The notes under the pieces were generated by a model. It saw only the letters and a program-made list of their open reading frames with translations. It ran no database searches and was not told the DNA's origin. A DNA stretch of 64,000 nt from CANMIH01 sp049116335 (lineage in GTDB: Bacteria > Pseudomonadota > Alphaproteobacteria > Rhodobacterales > Rhodobacteraceae), in NCBI GenBank assembly GCA_049116335.1, contig JAGDYZ010000005.1, forward strand, positions 95,999 through 159,998, written 5' to 3'. Made by a program: the position numbers and the translations under genes. Of this stretch, positions 17,770 to 26,080 are shown piece after piece (the stretch's first letter is position 1; each line of letters opens with the position of its first letter).

Positions 17770-18371
17770 CGGCATGCCTCGATAACCGCGATTGCCTGAG
17801 CAATTGCATCTTCGATCGAAAGGTCCGACGTATCCAATATCGTGGCATCCTCGGCCGCCTTCATCGGGGCGTCGGCGCGGTTCGCATCCCGCGCATCACG
17901 TTCTTTCACGTCGGCCAAAACAGTCGCTAAATTGTCCGCCTGCCCTTTGGCCGCCAATTCTGCAAACCGCCGTTGGGCACGCACCTCGGCAGAGGCCGTA
18001 ACATAGAGCTTTGCATTGGCATCGGGGCAGATAACCGTCCCAATATCGCGCCCATCCAGCACGGCGCCCCCGGCTCGACGTGCAAAGACTCGCTGGAAAT
18101 CCACCAAGGCGGTCCGCACGTCGCCAATTGCAGCAACTTTTGAAGCGGCCTGTGCAACCTGAGGAGATCTGAGGTCAGATGCGTCAAGATCTTCCGCAGT
18201 CAACGTGGTTGCGGCGACCAAGGGCTCAACCCCATCCAACGTCCGACGCCCCACAGCGCGATACAGCAGCCCGGTATCCAGATGGGCAAACCCAAAATGC
18301 GCAGCGACTGCTTTGCTAATCGTGCCTTTACCTGCCGCCGCAGGCCCATCAATCGCCACTGTAAACGCCAT
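17766..18371 (-). CDS. cmk: Cytidylate kinase
   Basis: Phosphorylates CMP and dCMP using ATP. The 201 residues contain the P-loop DGPAAAGKGT (residues 8-17), the substrate region AHLDTGLLYRAVG, and GRDIGTVICPDANAKLYVTAS. In alphaproteobacteria it normally sits between aroA and rpsA. Here aroA is upstream behind one extra gene, and rpsA is displaced by more than 3 kb. Confidence 0.95.
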   Translation of the reverse strand: MAFTVAIDGPAAAGKGTISKAVAAHFGFAHLDTGLLYRAVGRRTLDGVEPLVAATTLTAEDLDASDLRSPQVAQAASKVAAIGDVRTALVDFQRVFARRAGGAVLDGRDIGTVICPDANAKLYVTASAEVRAQRRFAELAAKGQADNLATVLADVKERDARDANRADAPMKAAEDATILDTSDLSIEDAIAQAIAVIEACR

Positions 18372-18441
18372 TTTGGCCTCCTGAACTTCCGCCTTTGGCT
18401 AGATCACCCGCGCTCCTAAGACAAGAGTAATGCTCGCGCTA

Positions 18442-18957
18442 CTACGCAAACCGATCCTGTTTCAACTTGCGCACCACCAGCCATAAAACGAGGGCAATCG
18501 AAACACTTAGGAGAACAAACTTTGTTGTGGTGAACTGAGACGCCAAGCGGGCCGTTTCCTGCGAAAAATCAACCATTCCCGCACGCAGCAGTTCCTGGAT
18601 CAGAGCATTCTCGCAAAGATCCATCACGACATACCCGGCGACGGGCACCAACAGAACAACACGCGACCAGAGATGAAACTGGGATGACGTCAGAAAGGTC
18701 AAGCGGCCAAGTACAAAGGCAAGCAATACGGGAAAGACCGTATCCACCCAGCGGACTTGGTTCTGATAAATCATGCGGCCCATCGGATCCAGATGGTGCA
18801 GGAACGCCCGCGCGTCATCCGGTGTGTACCCCAACAGGAGTAGATCAAAGGGCAAATTCCCACCCGCATGTGGCTTGATTTGAAAGACCAGCATCCAAAC
18901 CAAAACCACATAGGTGGCGGCAGTGAGCGCCGCAATCAGGGCGCTCAACCGGGTCAT
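18442..18957 (-). CDS. Conserved membrane protein of unknown function
   Basis: A 171-residue protein with four hydrophobic segments (about residues 7-28, 70-90, 98-118 and 145-163). The first loop is periplasmic or cytosolic and carries the polar FDLLLLGYTPDDARAFLHHLD. No catalytic motif is seen and I do not recognise the family with certainty. It starts inside the aroA stop codon (4-base ATGA overlap), so its translation is probably coupled to aroA. Confidence 0.7.
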   Translation of the reverse strand: MTRLSALIAALTAATYVVLVWMLVFQIKPHAGGNLPFDLLLLGYTPDDARAFLHHLDPMGRMIYQNQVRWVDTVFPVLLAFVLGRLTFLTSSQFHLWSRVVLLVPVAGYVVMDLCENALIQELLRAGMVDFSQETARLASQFTTTKFVLLSVSIALVLWLVVRKLKQDRFA

Positions 18958-20309
18958 GCGGGCACAGCATCCCGGGTGATATCGGCGCCCAGGCCACCCA
19001 TCAGATTTTCAAAAATCGGGAAAGACGTGGCAATTGGTCCACCATCATCCACCGACATTGGATTTTGGGTGGCAAAGCCCAGAACCATGAAGGACATCGC
19101 AATGCGGTGATCAAGGTGGCTTTGGACAGTCACCCCGCCTTTGACACCACCATGGCCACAGCCGAAGACGGTCCACCAATCTTCACCTTCATCCACGGCA
19201 ACACCCGCCGCGCGCAGGCCTGTGGCCATCGCATCGATCCGGTCGCTTTCTTTCACCCGCAACTCTTTAACGCCCGGCATATGGGTTTTGCCTTCAGCAA
19301 AAGAGGCAACAACCGACAGGATGGGATATTCATCGATCATCGAGGCCGCACGATGCGGCGGCACCTCAATCCCTTTAAGATTGGGTGAGAATTTGGCCCG
19401 CAAATCGGCCACGGGTTCACCGCCCTCTTCGCGCAGGTTCTCATAGGTCAGATCCGCGCCCATCTCTTTCAGAGTGGTGAACAGACCCGCCCGCGTTGGG
19501 TTCAAGCCAATATTCGGTACCAGCACATCCGAGCCTTCGGTGATGATTGCAGCGCAAACCGGGAACGCCGCCGAACTGGGATCACGTGGCACAACGATGG
19601 ACAAAGGATTGAACTCGGGGCGCCCCTGAAGCGTGATGACGCGGCCTTCGTTGGTTTCGACCGTTTCGATCTTCGCCCCAAACCCTGCGAGCATACGCTC
19701 TGAATGGTCACGTGTTGCTTCTTTTTCGATCACCACGGTTTCACCCGGCGCATTCAAGCCGGCCAACAACACTGCCGATTTCACCTGAGCCGAGGGCACG
19801 GGCACATCATACTGAACTGGCATTGGATCACGCGCACCAACCACAGTCATAGGCAGGCGCCCCCCTTGGCGGCCATATGACTTGGCACCAAACAGCGCTA
19901 GAGGATCTGTCACCCGCGCCATAGGGCGGCTGTTCAGGCTGGCATCACCGGTAAATGTGGCCGTGATCGGGCTGGTGGCCATGGCCCCCATAATCAAACG
20001 AACACCGGTGCCCGAGTTGCCGCAATCAATCACATTCTCAGGCTCTGCAAACCCGCCAACACCCACACCCTGCACATGCCAGGTGTCGCCGCGCTTCTCG
20101 ACGGATGCCCCAAACGCTTGCATGGCTTTGCCGGTATCAAGGACGTCTTGCCCTTCGAGCAGGCCAGTGATTTTGGTTTCGCCAATGGTCATGGCCCCAA
20201 AAATCAAAGAACGATGGGAGATGGACTTGTCCCCCGGCACATGCGCCTCGCCCTTCAAAGGGCCACAGGCGCGGGAAGTCATCGGGATCGGGGCACCATG
20301 GCTGGACAT
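18954..20309 (-). CDS. aroA: 3-phosphoshikimate 1-carboxyvinyltransferase (EPSP synthase), class II
   Basis: Penultimate enabling step of chorismate synthesis: joins shikimate-3-phosphate and PEP. The 451 residues carry the class II motif set GDKS, SAQVK, RDHSE and NPTR, and align along their length with the Agrobacterium CP4-type enzyme. At the site where CP4 has the glyphosate-tolerance alanine (GNAATG), this protein reads GNSGTG, a glycine. The start at 20309 (MSSHGAPIPMTSR) matches the family; an upstream in-frame extension to 20396 is rejected. An AGGAG site lies about 11 bases upstream. Confidence 0.95.
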   Translation of the reverse strand: MSSHGAPIPMTSRACGPLKGEAHVPGDKSISHRSLIFGAMTIGETKITGLLEGQDVLDTGKAMQAFGASVEKRGDTWHVQGVGVGGFAEPENVIDCGNSGTGVRLIMGAMATSPITATFTGDASLNSRPMARVTDPLALFGAKSYGRQGGRLPMTVVGARDPMPVQYDVPVPSAQVKSAVLLAGLNAPGETVVIEKEATRDHSERMLAGFGAKIETVETNEGRVITLQGRPEFNPLSIVVPRDPSSAAFPVCAAIITEGSDVLVPNIGLNPTRAGLFTTLKEMGADLTYENLREEGGEPVADLRAKFSPNLKGIEVPPHRAASMIDEYPILSVVASFAEGKTHMPGVKELRVKESDRIDAMATGLRAAGVAVDEGEDWWTVFGCGHGGVKGGVTVQSHLDHRIAMSFMVLGFATQNPMSVDDGGPIATSFPIFENLMGGLGADITRDAVPA

Positions 20310-20476
20310 TGTTGGGCGGTCTCCTATTCGCAGTCGTTTCGGTGATAAAACAAGTCTGCGGCCCTGTCCATGCGACGAAACACGAAAGGGAACCAACCCT
20401 TTAAAGCAAGACTGTTGCTCCCCTTCTTTCAGGACGTAAGAACCTTACAAAGAGGTGGCGCACTAGATGCGCACAA

Positions 20477-21190
20477 TCACAGACGGCGGAATGTCATGTA
20501 GTGCGGTGTACGACCTTCACGCAGAGCCTTTTGCTCATAGCGAGTGGAATTCCAATCGCTCCATGGGGTCCGCCAATCATCTGGCCCCTCTGCCAACCAT
20601 TCGAAACCCGCTTTGGGCACTTCAATCAGCGTCTGACGCACGTAATCTGGGATGTCGGTCGCGACACGAAACTCGGCACCGGGTTTCATCGCGCGTGCCA
20701 GCGGTTGCAGATATTCCTGGGTGACCGCGCGCCGGCGGTGATGGCGTTTTTTCGGCCAGGGATCTGGATAAAGCAAAAAGGCCTTGTCCAAAGATGCCTC
20801 GGGCAGAACATCAAACAGATTCCGCACATCACCTGGGTGAACACGGATATTGGTCAATTCCTGCGCTCGTATTTTGCCCAACAACATTGCAACGACGTTC
20901 ATGAAGGGTTCGCACCCAATGATGCCGACATCAGGATAGGTGGCCGCCTGATGAACAAGATGCTCTCCTCCACCAAACCCGATCTCGAGCCATACGGGTT
21001 TGCCTTGAAACATCCCATCAAGGTCCAAAGGATTGCGGTCAGGATTGACATCCCAATCAACAGGGCCCGGCGACAATTCGGCCAGATCCTCATCCAGATA
21101 GGTCACCTGCGCCTTTTTCAGCGTCTTACCGTGCACACGGCCATAAAAGTTGCGCCATGGCGCGTCGGGATGTTTGTTTGAGGTGGTCAT
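20477..21190 (-). CDS. trmB: tRNA (guanine-N7)-methyltransferase
   Basis: Forms m7G at position 46 of tRNAs using SAM. The 237 residues contain the SAM-binding LEIGFGGGEHLVHQA (about residues 67-81) and the family-specific DPWPKKRHHRRR (about 148-159), followed by RYEQKA near the end. The start at 21190 has an AAAGGGCGG site. It belongs to the metK-trmB end of the miaB-phoH-ybeY-lnt cluster, but here a chemoreceptor and a small gene on the opposite strand separate it from metK. Confidence 0.95.
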   Translation of the reverse strand: MTTSNKHPDAPWRNFYGRVHGKTLKKAQVTYLDEDLAELSPGPVDWDVNPDRNPLDLDGMFQGKPVWLEIGFGGGEHLVHQAATYPDVGIIGCEPFMNVVAMLLGKIRAQELTNIRVHPGDVRNLFDVLPEASLDKAFLLYPDPWPKKRHHRRRAVTQEYLQPLARAMKPGAEFRVATDIPDYVRQTLIEVPKAGFEWLAEGPDDWRTPWSDWNSTRYEQKALREGRTPHYMTFRRL

Positions 21191-21329
21191 GCCGCCCTTT
21201 AGCCCAAGCAACGGCCCAGCACAATCCTATCCTAAATAGCTCAAACTGACCCAAATCCGGCCAGTGGCTTTTACGTGATTTTAAGCCCGCGTTGGATAGG
21301 GCTGCTTACATGAATATCACGTTCCCAGC

Positions 21330-21635
21330 ATGACCCCTGTTCTCTCTTTGCTCTCAGCAACTGGTGTTGCTCTCGTTTTGACTATGGTTTCCGTTGGCCT
21401 TTCGCTGACCGCGACTCGTCTCGAAGCGGGTGACCTAGTGTTAGTTGTTGCAGCACCTTGGGGGCCACAAGCCCATGACATCATTCAATCCTCTGGATTG
21501 AATGAGACTTATCCTGTGCGAGCCCCCCTCGGTGGTTTGACACAGCTAAGCACCCCTTCGGATGCAGGTCGTTTGAGAGAAAACGGGGCGTGGTTGTTGC
21601 TGGATGGGAAAAGGATTGCGGCATTATGTCAATGA
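21330..21635 (+). CDS. Small single-pass membrane protein, unknown, coupled to a chemoreceptor
   Basis: A 101-residue protein with one N-terminal hydrophobic segment (about residues 8-28) followed by a soluble domain (about 33-101: RLEAGDLVLVVAAPWGPQAHD ... GAWLLLDGKRIAALC). An uncleaved anchor or signal peptide would put this domain outside the cytoplasm. The last ten bases overlap the start of the chemoreceptor gene, so the two are probably translated together. I recognise no family. A periplasmic ligand-sensing accessory of the receptor is an inference from the coupling alone. Confidence 0.7.
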   Translation: MTPVLSLLSATGVALVLTMVSVGLSLTATRLEAGDLVLVVAAPWGPQAHDIIQSSGLNETYPVRAPLGGLTQLSTPSDAGRLRENGAWLLLDGKRIAALCQ

Positions 21636-23206
21636 CTTCGGCTGCTTCGGGAGTGAAGCAAAATAGACAGATTCAGATCTTCAGCAGCATTCTGCTCGCA
21701 CCATGGCCCACCTTGGTTGCGCTTTTTCTGAATCCAGCAGTTGGCTGGATGGGTTTGACGATCTGCAGTTTGGTTGTCATTGCCGTGACGCTTTCCGCCC
21801 ACAAATTTGGAGATGAAATAGCCAAATATCTCTACGCTCTTGGCCTTGTCACTCAATGTGTGTTGTTCACGGCATCGCTGGCGGGACATGCGTGGCAGAT
21901 CGATTCGCACATGCTGTACTTTGTCGTGATCGCGATTTCTTCCACCATGTATGATCGCAATGTTTTGCTCTTCACGGCAGGCGTCATTGCAGTGCATCAC
22001 CTGACGCTGACTTTTGCATTGCCGATATTGGTCTATCCAGATGGCACCTTAATGTCGAACGTCCAACGTACCGTGTTCCACGCCGTTGTCGTTGTCACGG
22101 AAACCGCAGCACTCACCATCAGCATTTATCAAAAACAAGCCGCCGACCGCACCGTCACAGCCGAAAGCGAAGCCGCACGGGAGCAGACACGACTGGCTCA
22201 GGAGGCGCGACAGGAAGCTACGGAAAGTCGTGTGGCAACCGAACAGGTCGTCGCGACACTGTCAAATCATCTGGCCCGTTTGTCCGATGGCGATCTCACT
22301 GCTCAAATCCAGTCTCCATTTCCCGACGCGCAAGACCAGATTCGGATAGACTTCAATCAGACCGTTGGAAATCTGAATGTGGTTATGGACCGCTTGGCCT
22401 CTGTCGCTGGCAACATTCGCCGCGGTGCCACAGAGATTAGCTCGGCCTCGACAAATCTATCCCAACGCACGGAAAACCAAGCCGCGACATTAGAACAATC
22501 AGCGGCTGCTTTAGAAGAAATGACTTCGGGGGTCTCTCAAGCTGCGGAAGGTGCTCAGCAGGTCGAAAGCCAGATGAACACCGCCCGCGAAGAAACTCTG
22601 ACGAGCGAATCTGTGGTGCAAGAAGCGGTTCAGGCGATGAACGAAATCGAGACCAGCGCCACCCAGATCTCGCAGATCATCGGCGTCATCGACAGCATCG
22701 CCTTCCAGACCAGCCTTTTGGCTTTGAACGCAGGTGTAGAAGCGGCACGCGCAGGTGAAGCCGGTGGCGGATTTGCGGTTGTAGCCTCAGAGGTGCGCGG
22801 TCTCGCTCAGCGATCGGCCGAGTCTGCTCTGGAAATCAAAGCCCTGATCGATCAAAGTGCGGGCCATGTTGAACAAGGCGTCGAACAGGTGGGTCGAGCC
22901 GGCAAAGCCTTGGCCGATATTCGGGGTCAGGTGTCTGCCATCGCCCAGCAGATCAGTAGCATCGCCGAGAGTGCATCGACCCAGAGCTCTGGTTTGAAAG
23001 AAATCAACACAGGCATGACTCACCTGGACACCGTCACCCAGCAGAACGCTGCTATGGTTGAACAATCAACCGCCGCCTGTCAGCTCCTGCAGCGCGATGC
23101 AGGTGAACTTGCCGAGATTGTGGCGCAGTTCAAACTGACAGATGTTACGGCGTCTCCGACTGCCGACGAAGATCACCTTGACGCGGAATGGCAAAAGATT
23201 GCCTAG
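21626..23206 (+). CDS. Methyl-accepting chemotaxis protein with membrane-bundle sensor
   Basis: Chemoreceptor that controls a CheA kinase. The N-terminal 170 residues are five or six closely spaced hydrophobic segments with no large periplasmic domain. A helical linker with a HAMP-like stretch follows (about residues 205-270), then the signalling domain with the hairpin tip SLLALNAGVEAARAGEAGGG near residue 365 and the conserved FAVVASEVRGLA. The start MSMTSAASG at 21626 has AAGGAT upstream; an in-frame start at 21590 lies further inside the preceding gene. Length is 526 residues. No che genes are near. Confidence 0.9.
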   Translation: MSMTSAASGVKQNRQIQIFSSILLAPWPTLVALFLNPAVGWMGLTICSLVVIAVTLSAHKFGDEIAKYLYALGLVTQCVLFTASLAGHAWQIDSHMLYFVVIAISSTMYDRNVLLFTAGVIAVHHLTLTFALPILVYPDGTLMSNVQRTVFHAVVVVTETAALTISIYQKQAADRTVTAESEAAREQTRLAQEARQEATESRVATEQVVATLSNHLARLSDGDLTAQIQSPFPDAQDQIRIDFNQTVGNLNVVMDRLASVAGNIRRGATEISSASTNLSQRTENQAATLEQSAAALEEMTSGVSQAAEGAQQVESQMNTAREETLTSESVVQEAVQAMNEIETSATQISQIIGVIDSIAFQTSLLALNAGVEAARAGEAGGGFAVVASEVRGLAQRSAESALEIKALIDQSAGHVEQGVEQVGRAGKALADIRGQVSAIAQQISSIAESASTQSSGLKEINTGMTHLDTVTQQNAAMVEQSTAACQLLQRDAGELAEIVAQFKLTDVTASPTADEDHLDAEWQKIA

Positions 23207-23230
23207 CAGGCCACAATCCACATACGCTCA

Positions 23231-23267
23231 AAAAAAAGGCCGCGCATTTCAGCGCGGCCTTTTTTTT
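23231..23267. terminator. Bidirectional terminator between chemoreceptor and metK
   Basis: A run of As, then GGCCGCGC, loop ATTTCA, GCGCGGCC and eight or more Ts. It is symmetrical and serves both converging genes. Confidence 0.9.
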
Positions 23268-23294
23268 GATGTTTCAGAAACGAGGTGATTTGGA

Positions 23295-24473
23295 TCACAC
23301 CGCGCGCTTCAGGGCTTCAACCAGATCGTCGCGTTCCCAGCTAAAGCCGCCATCGGCCTCAGGGGCCCGGCCAAAGTGGCCATAGGCCGCGGTGCGTTGA
23401 TAAATCGGTTTATTCAGCTCGAGATGTGTGCGGATGCCCCGAGGGGTCAGATCCATGATCTGAGGAATGGCCTGTTCAATGTCACGTGCCTCGACCTGCC
23501 CGGTTCCATGGGTATCAACATAGATGGACAGAGGCTTGGCGACACCAATTGCATAGGACAACTGAACCGTACAGCGATCCGCCATACCAGCGGCCACAAC
23601 ATTCTTTGCCAGATACCGCGCCGCATAAGCCGCTGAGCGGTCGACTTTGGTTGGGTCTTTACCCGAGAAAGCCCCCCCGCCATGAGGCGCGGCACCGCCG
23701 TAGGTATCAACGATGATCTTACGCCCCGTCAAACCGGCATCACCGTCTGGCCCGCCAATCACAAATTTGCCTGTCGGGTTGACGTGCCATTCAGTCTGAT
23801 CTGTCAGCCAGCCATCCGGCAGACTTTCCCGGATGTAAGGCTCAACAATCTCGCGGATATCCGCACTGGATAGGGTTTCATCGAGATGCTGGGTCGACAG
23901 CACAAGTGAGCTCACACCAACGGGTTTTCCATCGCGATAGATGACCGACAGCTGGGACTTGGCATCTGGGCCAAGCACAGCCTCAGTGCCATCTTTGCGC
24001 ACCTCAGCAAGACGACGCAGAATTGCGTGGCTGTACTGAATAGGAGCGGGCATAAGCGCCTCGGTCTCATTGGTCGCATAGCCAAACATGATCCCTTGGT
24101 CACCGGCGCCTTCGTCCCCGCGTTCGCCCGTCACACCCTGCGCAATATGCGCAGATTGTTCGTGCAGAAGGTTGGTGATTTCGCAGGTTTCATGATGAAA
24201 CTTGTCCTGCTCATAGCCAATGTCCTTGATACAGGCGCGTGCGATCTCATCGATCTTGCCCATATATTCGGTCAGCTTGTCTTGATCCGTCAGACCAACT
24301 TCGCCACCAATTACAACACGGTTGGTGGTTGCAAAAGTTTCACAGGCCACACGCGCCAAGGGATCTTGCGCCAAGAAAGCGTCGAGAATGGCATCAGAAA
24401 TGCGATCACACACTTTATCGGGATGTCCCTCTGACACGGATTCAGAGGTGAAAGTATAGTTCAGTCTGGACAT
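23295..24473 (-). CDS. metK: S-adenosylmethionine synthase
   Basis: Makes SAM from methionine and ATP. The 392 residues open with FTSESVSEGHPDKVCD (ATP and metal site) and include GDQGIMFGYATNE, FVIGGPDGDAGLTGRKIIVDTYGG and the phosphate loop GGGAFSGKDPTKVDRSAAY. The ribosome site GGAG, five bases before the ATG, is part of a SAM/SAH riboswitch, so translation should fall when SAM rises. A promoter is visible just upstream, overlapping the end of lnt. Confidence 0.97.
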   Translation of the reverse strand: MSRLNYTFTSESVSEGHPDKVCDRISDAILDAFLAQDPLARVACETFATTNRVVIGGEVGLTDQDKLTEYMGKIDEIARACIKDIGYEQDKFHHETCEITNLLHEQSAHIAQGVTGERGDEGAGDQGIMFGYATNETEALMPAPIQYSHAILRRLAEVRKDGTEAVLGPDAKSQLSVIYRDGKPVGVSSLVLSTQHLDETLSSADIREIVEPYIRESLPDGWLTDQTEWHVNPTGKFVIGGPDGDAGLTGRKIIVDTYGGAAPHGGGAFSGKDPTKVDRSAAYAARYLAKNVVAAGMADRCTVQLSYAIGVAKPLSIYVDTHGTGQVEARDIEQAIPQIMDLTPRGIRTHLELNKPIYQRTAAYGHFGRAPEADGGFSWERDDLVEALKRAV

Positions 24474-24476
24474 GAT

Positions 24477-24521
24477 TGCTCCATTGGAAAGTCGCTGTCA
24501 CGCCAGGAAGCCGTTGTGACA
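24477..24521 (-). ncRNA. SAM/SAH riboswitch in the metK leader
   Basis: A 45-nucleotide H-type pseudoknot. On the minus strand GTCAC pairs with GTGAC around AACGGCTTCCTGGC, and the downstream TGGAGC pairs back to GCTTCC. TGGAGC contains the metK ribosome site GGAG, five bases before ATG. The loop sequences match the SAM/SAH class described upstream of metK in Rhodobacterales almost letter for letter, with a slightly longer linker (AGCGACTTTCCAA). Ligand binding should hide the ribosome site. Confidence 0.92.
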
Positions 24522-24534
24522 GAATGATGAGCGG

Positions 24535-24563
24535 CCACTAGAGCCTGTTTCGGGGGCAGTCAA
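24535..24563 (-). promoter_or_regulatory. Probable metK promoter
   Basis: TTGACT (24563-24558), 17-base spacer, TAGTGG (24540-24535). The -35 box overlaps the lnt stop codon, and a start near 24528 would begin the transcript just before the riboswitch. Confidence 0.5.
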
Positions 24564-26080
24564 TCTTTATCGCGATGGAATGGCCGAAAGAGACCAAAAC
24601 AGGCAAGAAAGAGCAAGATGAGCACCGGTAGATCACCGACCTTTGAATATAACGTTAAACGCGCGGGCGATGGCAACGGAGCATCCACAAATCCAGCCTG
24701 CCCTAGGCCAAGCTGTGCAATGATTCTACCTGCCCCATCGATGACGGCAGAAACGCCAGTATTGGCTGCGCGTAACATCGGAAGACCCTGTTCAATTGCT
24801 CGAATACGCGCCTGAACCAGATGCTGATACGGTCCAGATCGTTCACCGAACCAAGCATCATTGGTGATTTGAAGCAAGAAATCCGCCCGTTCCGGAGAAC
24901 GATATACATCTTGAGGAAACACGGCCTCATAACAGATCAGCGGAAGGGCTTTGCCTAGGTCCCCCAGATCGAGCAGGCGCGGCCCTGGCCCCGCAGAATA
25001 GCCCCCCCCGGCTCGGGCCGCCAGTCCTGCAATATTCCACCGCTCAAAAACGGCTGCCGCAGGCATATATTCTCCAAAGGGGACCAAGTGATGTTTGTCG
25101 TAGATCTGAGACAGGCGGCCCTGATCATCCACCACCGCAAGCGAGTTGAAAAAGCGGTCTCCTTCGAGACGCTGAACACCCGTCACAACCTGTGCTGCGC
25201 CAGCTGCACCTGACACAACTGAAAGAGCATTTCCTGCGCGATGCAACAGCATCGGCAAAGCTGTCTCAGGCCAGACCACCAACTTTGGTGCATCCTGCTG
25301 TGCGGGTTCTGCCGTGAAGCCAACCGAACGATCGAAAAACATCGAAACCAGATCTGGGTCCCATTTCTGATGCTGAGGAGCATTGGGCTGAACAAGCCGC
25401 ACCACGGGGCGCTGCGACAGATCCTCTTCGGGAGGAACCAGCATCCAGCCAACAGACAGCAAAACCAATAGAACTGTAATTCCAAGCGCTGCGGGCAGAA
25501 CACGGGGCACCCCACCGGATAGGGCAACGGCAAAAAGCGCCGCGACCGAAAAGGTGAGAAAGTTCAATCCGTGTGGACCAACAAGCGAGACCCATTGGAT
25601 CACATCGATCGGCGCCCAAAGATAAGAGACCAAAGCCCAAGGAAATCCCGTCAGTACATAGGCTCTGGCAAGCTCCGCAGCGGTCCAGGCAATGACGAGG
25701 GCCAGACTAGACCTGCCGACGGCATGTCCCGCGACCCAAAAGGCCAGCGCCCAGAACAAAGCCATCCCCCCGGCCATCCCAAGTAGGGCAAACGGTGCCA
25801 TCCAACCGGTTGTGGCCGCATCAACAAAAAACGGCTCAACAATCCACGCCAGGGTAACGCCGAAATACCCCAACCCGATCATCCAGCCGGTTCCAACGGC
25901 CGATGTGCTTTTCGCCGAGGCATTAAAAAGCCAAAACACCAGCGTCAGTGCCGCCAGACCAAGATACCAGTGATTATATGGCGCCTGACCAAGAGCAAGC
26001 AAAACCCCAGCCCCAAAAGCCAGGGGCAAACGTGTCCAAAGCGGAAGAGACCGAGACGCGACAAGCGCGCCATCAGACAT
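24560..26080 (-). CDS. lnt: Apolipoprotein N-acyltransferase
   Basis: Adds the third acyl chain to lipoproteins in the inner membrane. The 506 residues have an N-terminal membrane region of about six to seven segments (to about residue 215), a nitrilase-type periplasmic domain and a final membrane helix. The catalytic triad is visible as glutamate in VVWPETALP, lysine in YDKHHLVPFGEYMP and cysteine in LICYEAVFP. The start overlaps the end of the corC-like gene by 8 bases. The HTH regulator gene often found between lnt and metK in alphaproteobacteria is absent. Confidence 0.95.
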   Translation of the reverse strand: MSDGALVASRSLPLWTRLPLAFGAGVLLALGQAPYNHWYLGLAALTLVFWLFNASAKSTSAVGTGWMIGLGYFGVTLAWIVEPFFVDAATTGWMAPFALLGMAGGMALFWALAFWVAGHAVGRSSLALVIAWTAAELARAYVLTGFPWALVSYLWAPIDVIQWVSLVGPHGLNFLTFSVAALFAVALSGGVPRVLPAALGITVLLVLLSVGWMLVPPEEDLSQRPVVRLVQPNAPQHQKWDPDLVSMFFDRSVGFTAEPAQQDAPKLVVWPETALPMLLHRAGNALSVVSGAAGAAQVVTGVQRLEGDRFFNSLAVVDDQGRLSQIYDKHHLVPFGEYMPAAAVFERWNIAGLAARAGGGYSAGPGPRLLDLGDLGKALPLICYEAVFPQDVYRSPERADFLLQITNDAWFGERSGPYQHLVQARIRAIEQGLPMLRAANTGVSAVIDGAGRIIAQLGLGQAGFVDAPLPSPARLTLYSKVGDLPVLILLFLACFGLFRPFHRDKD

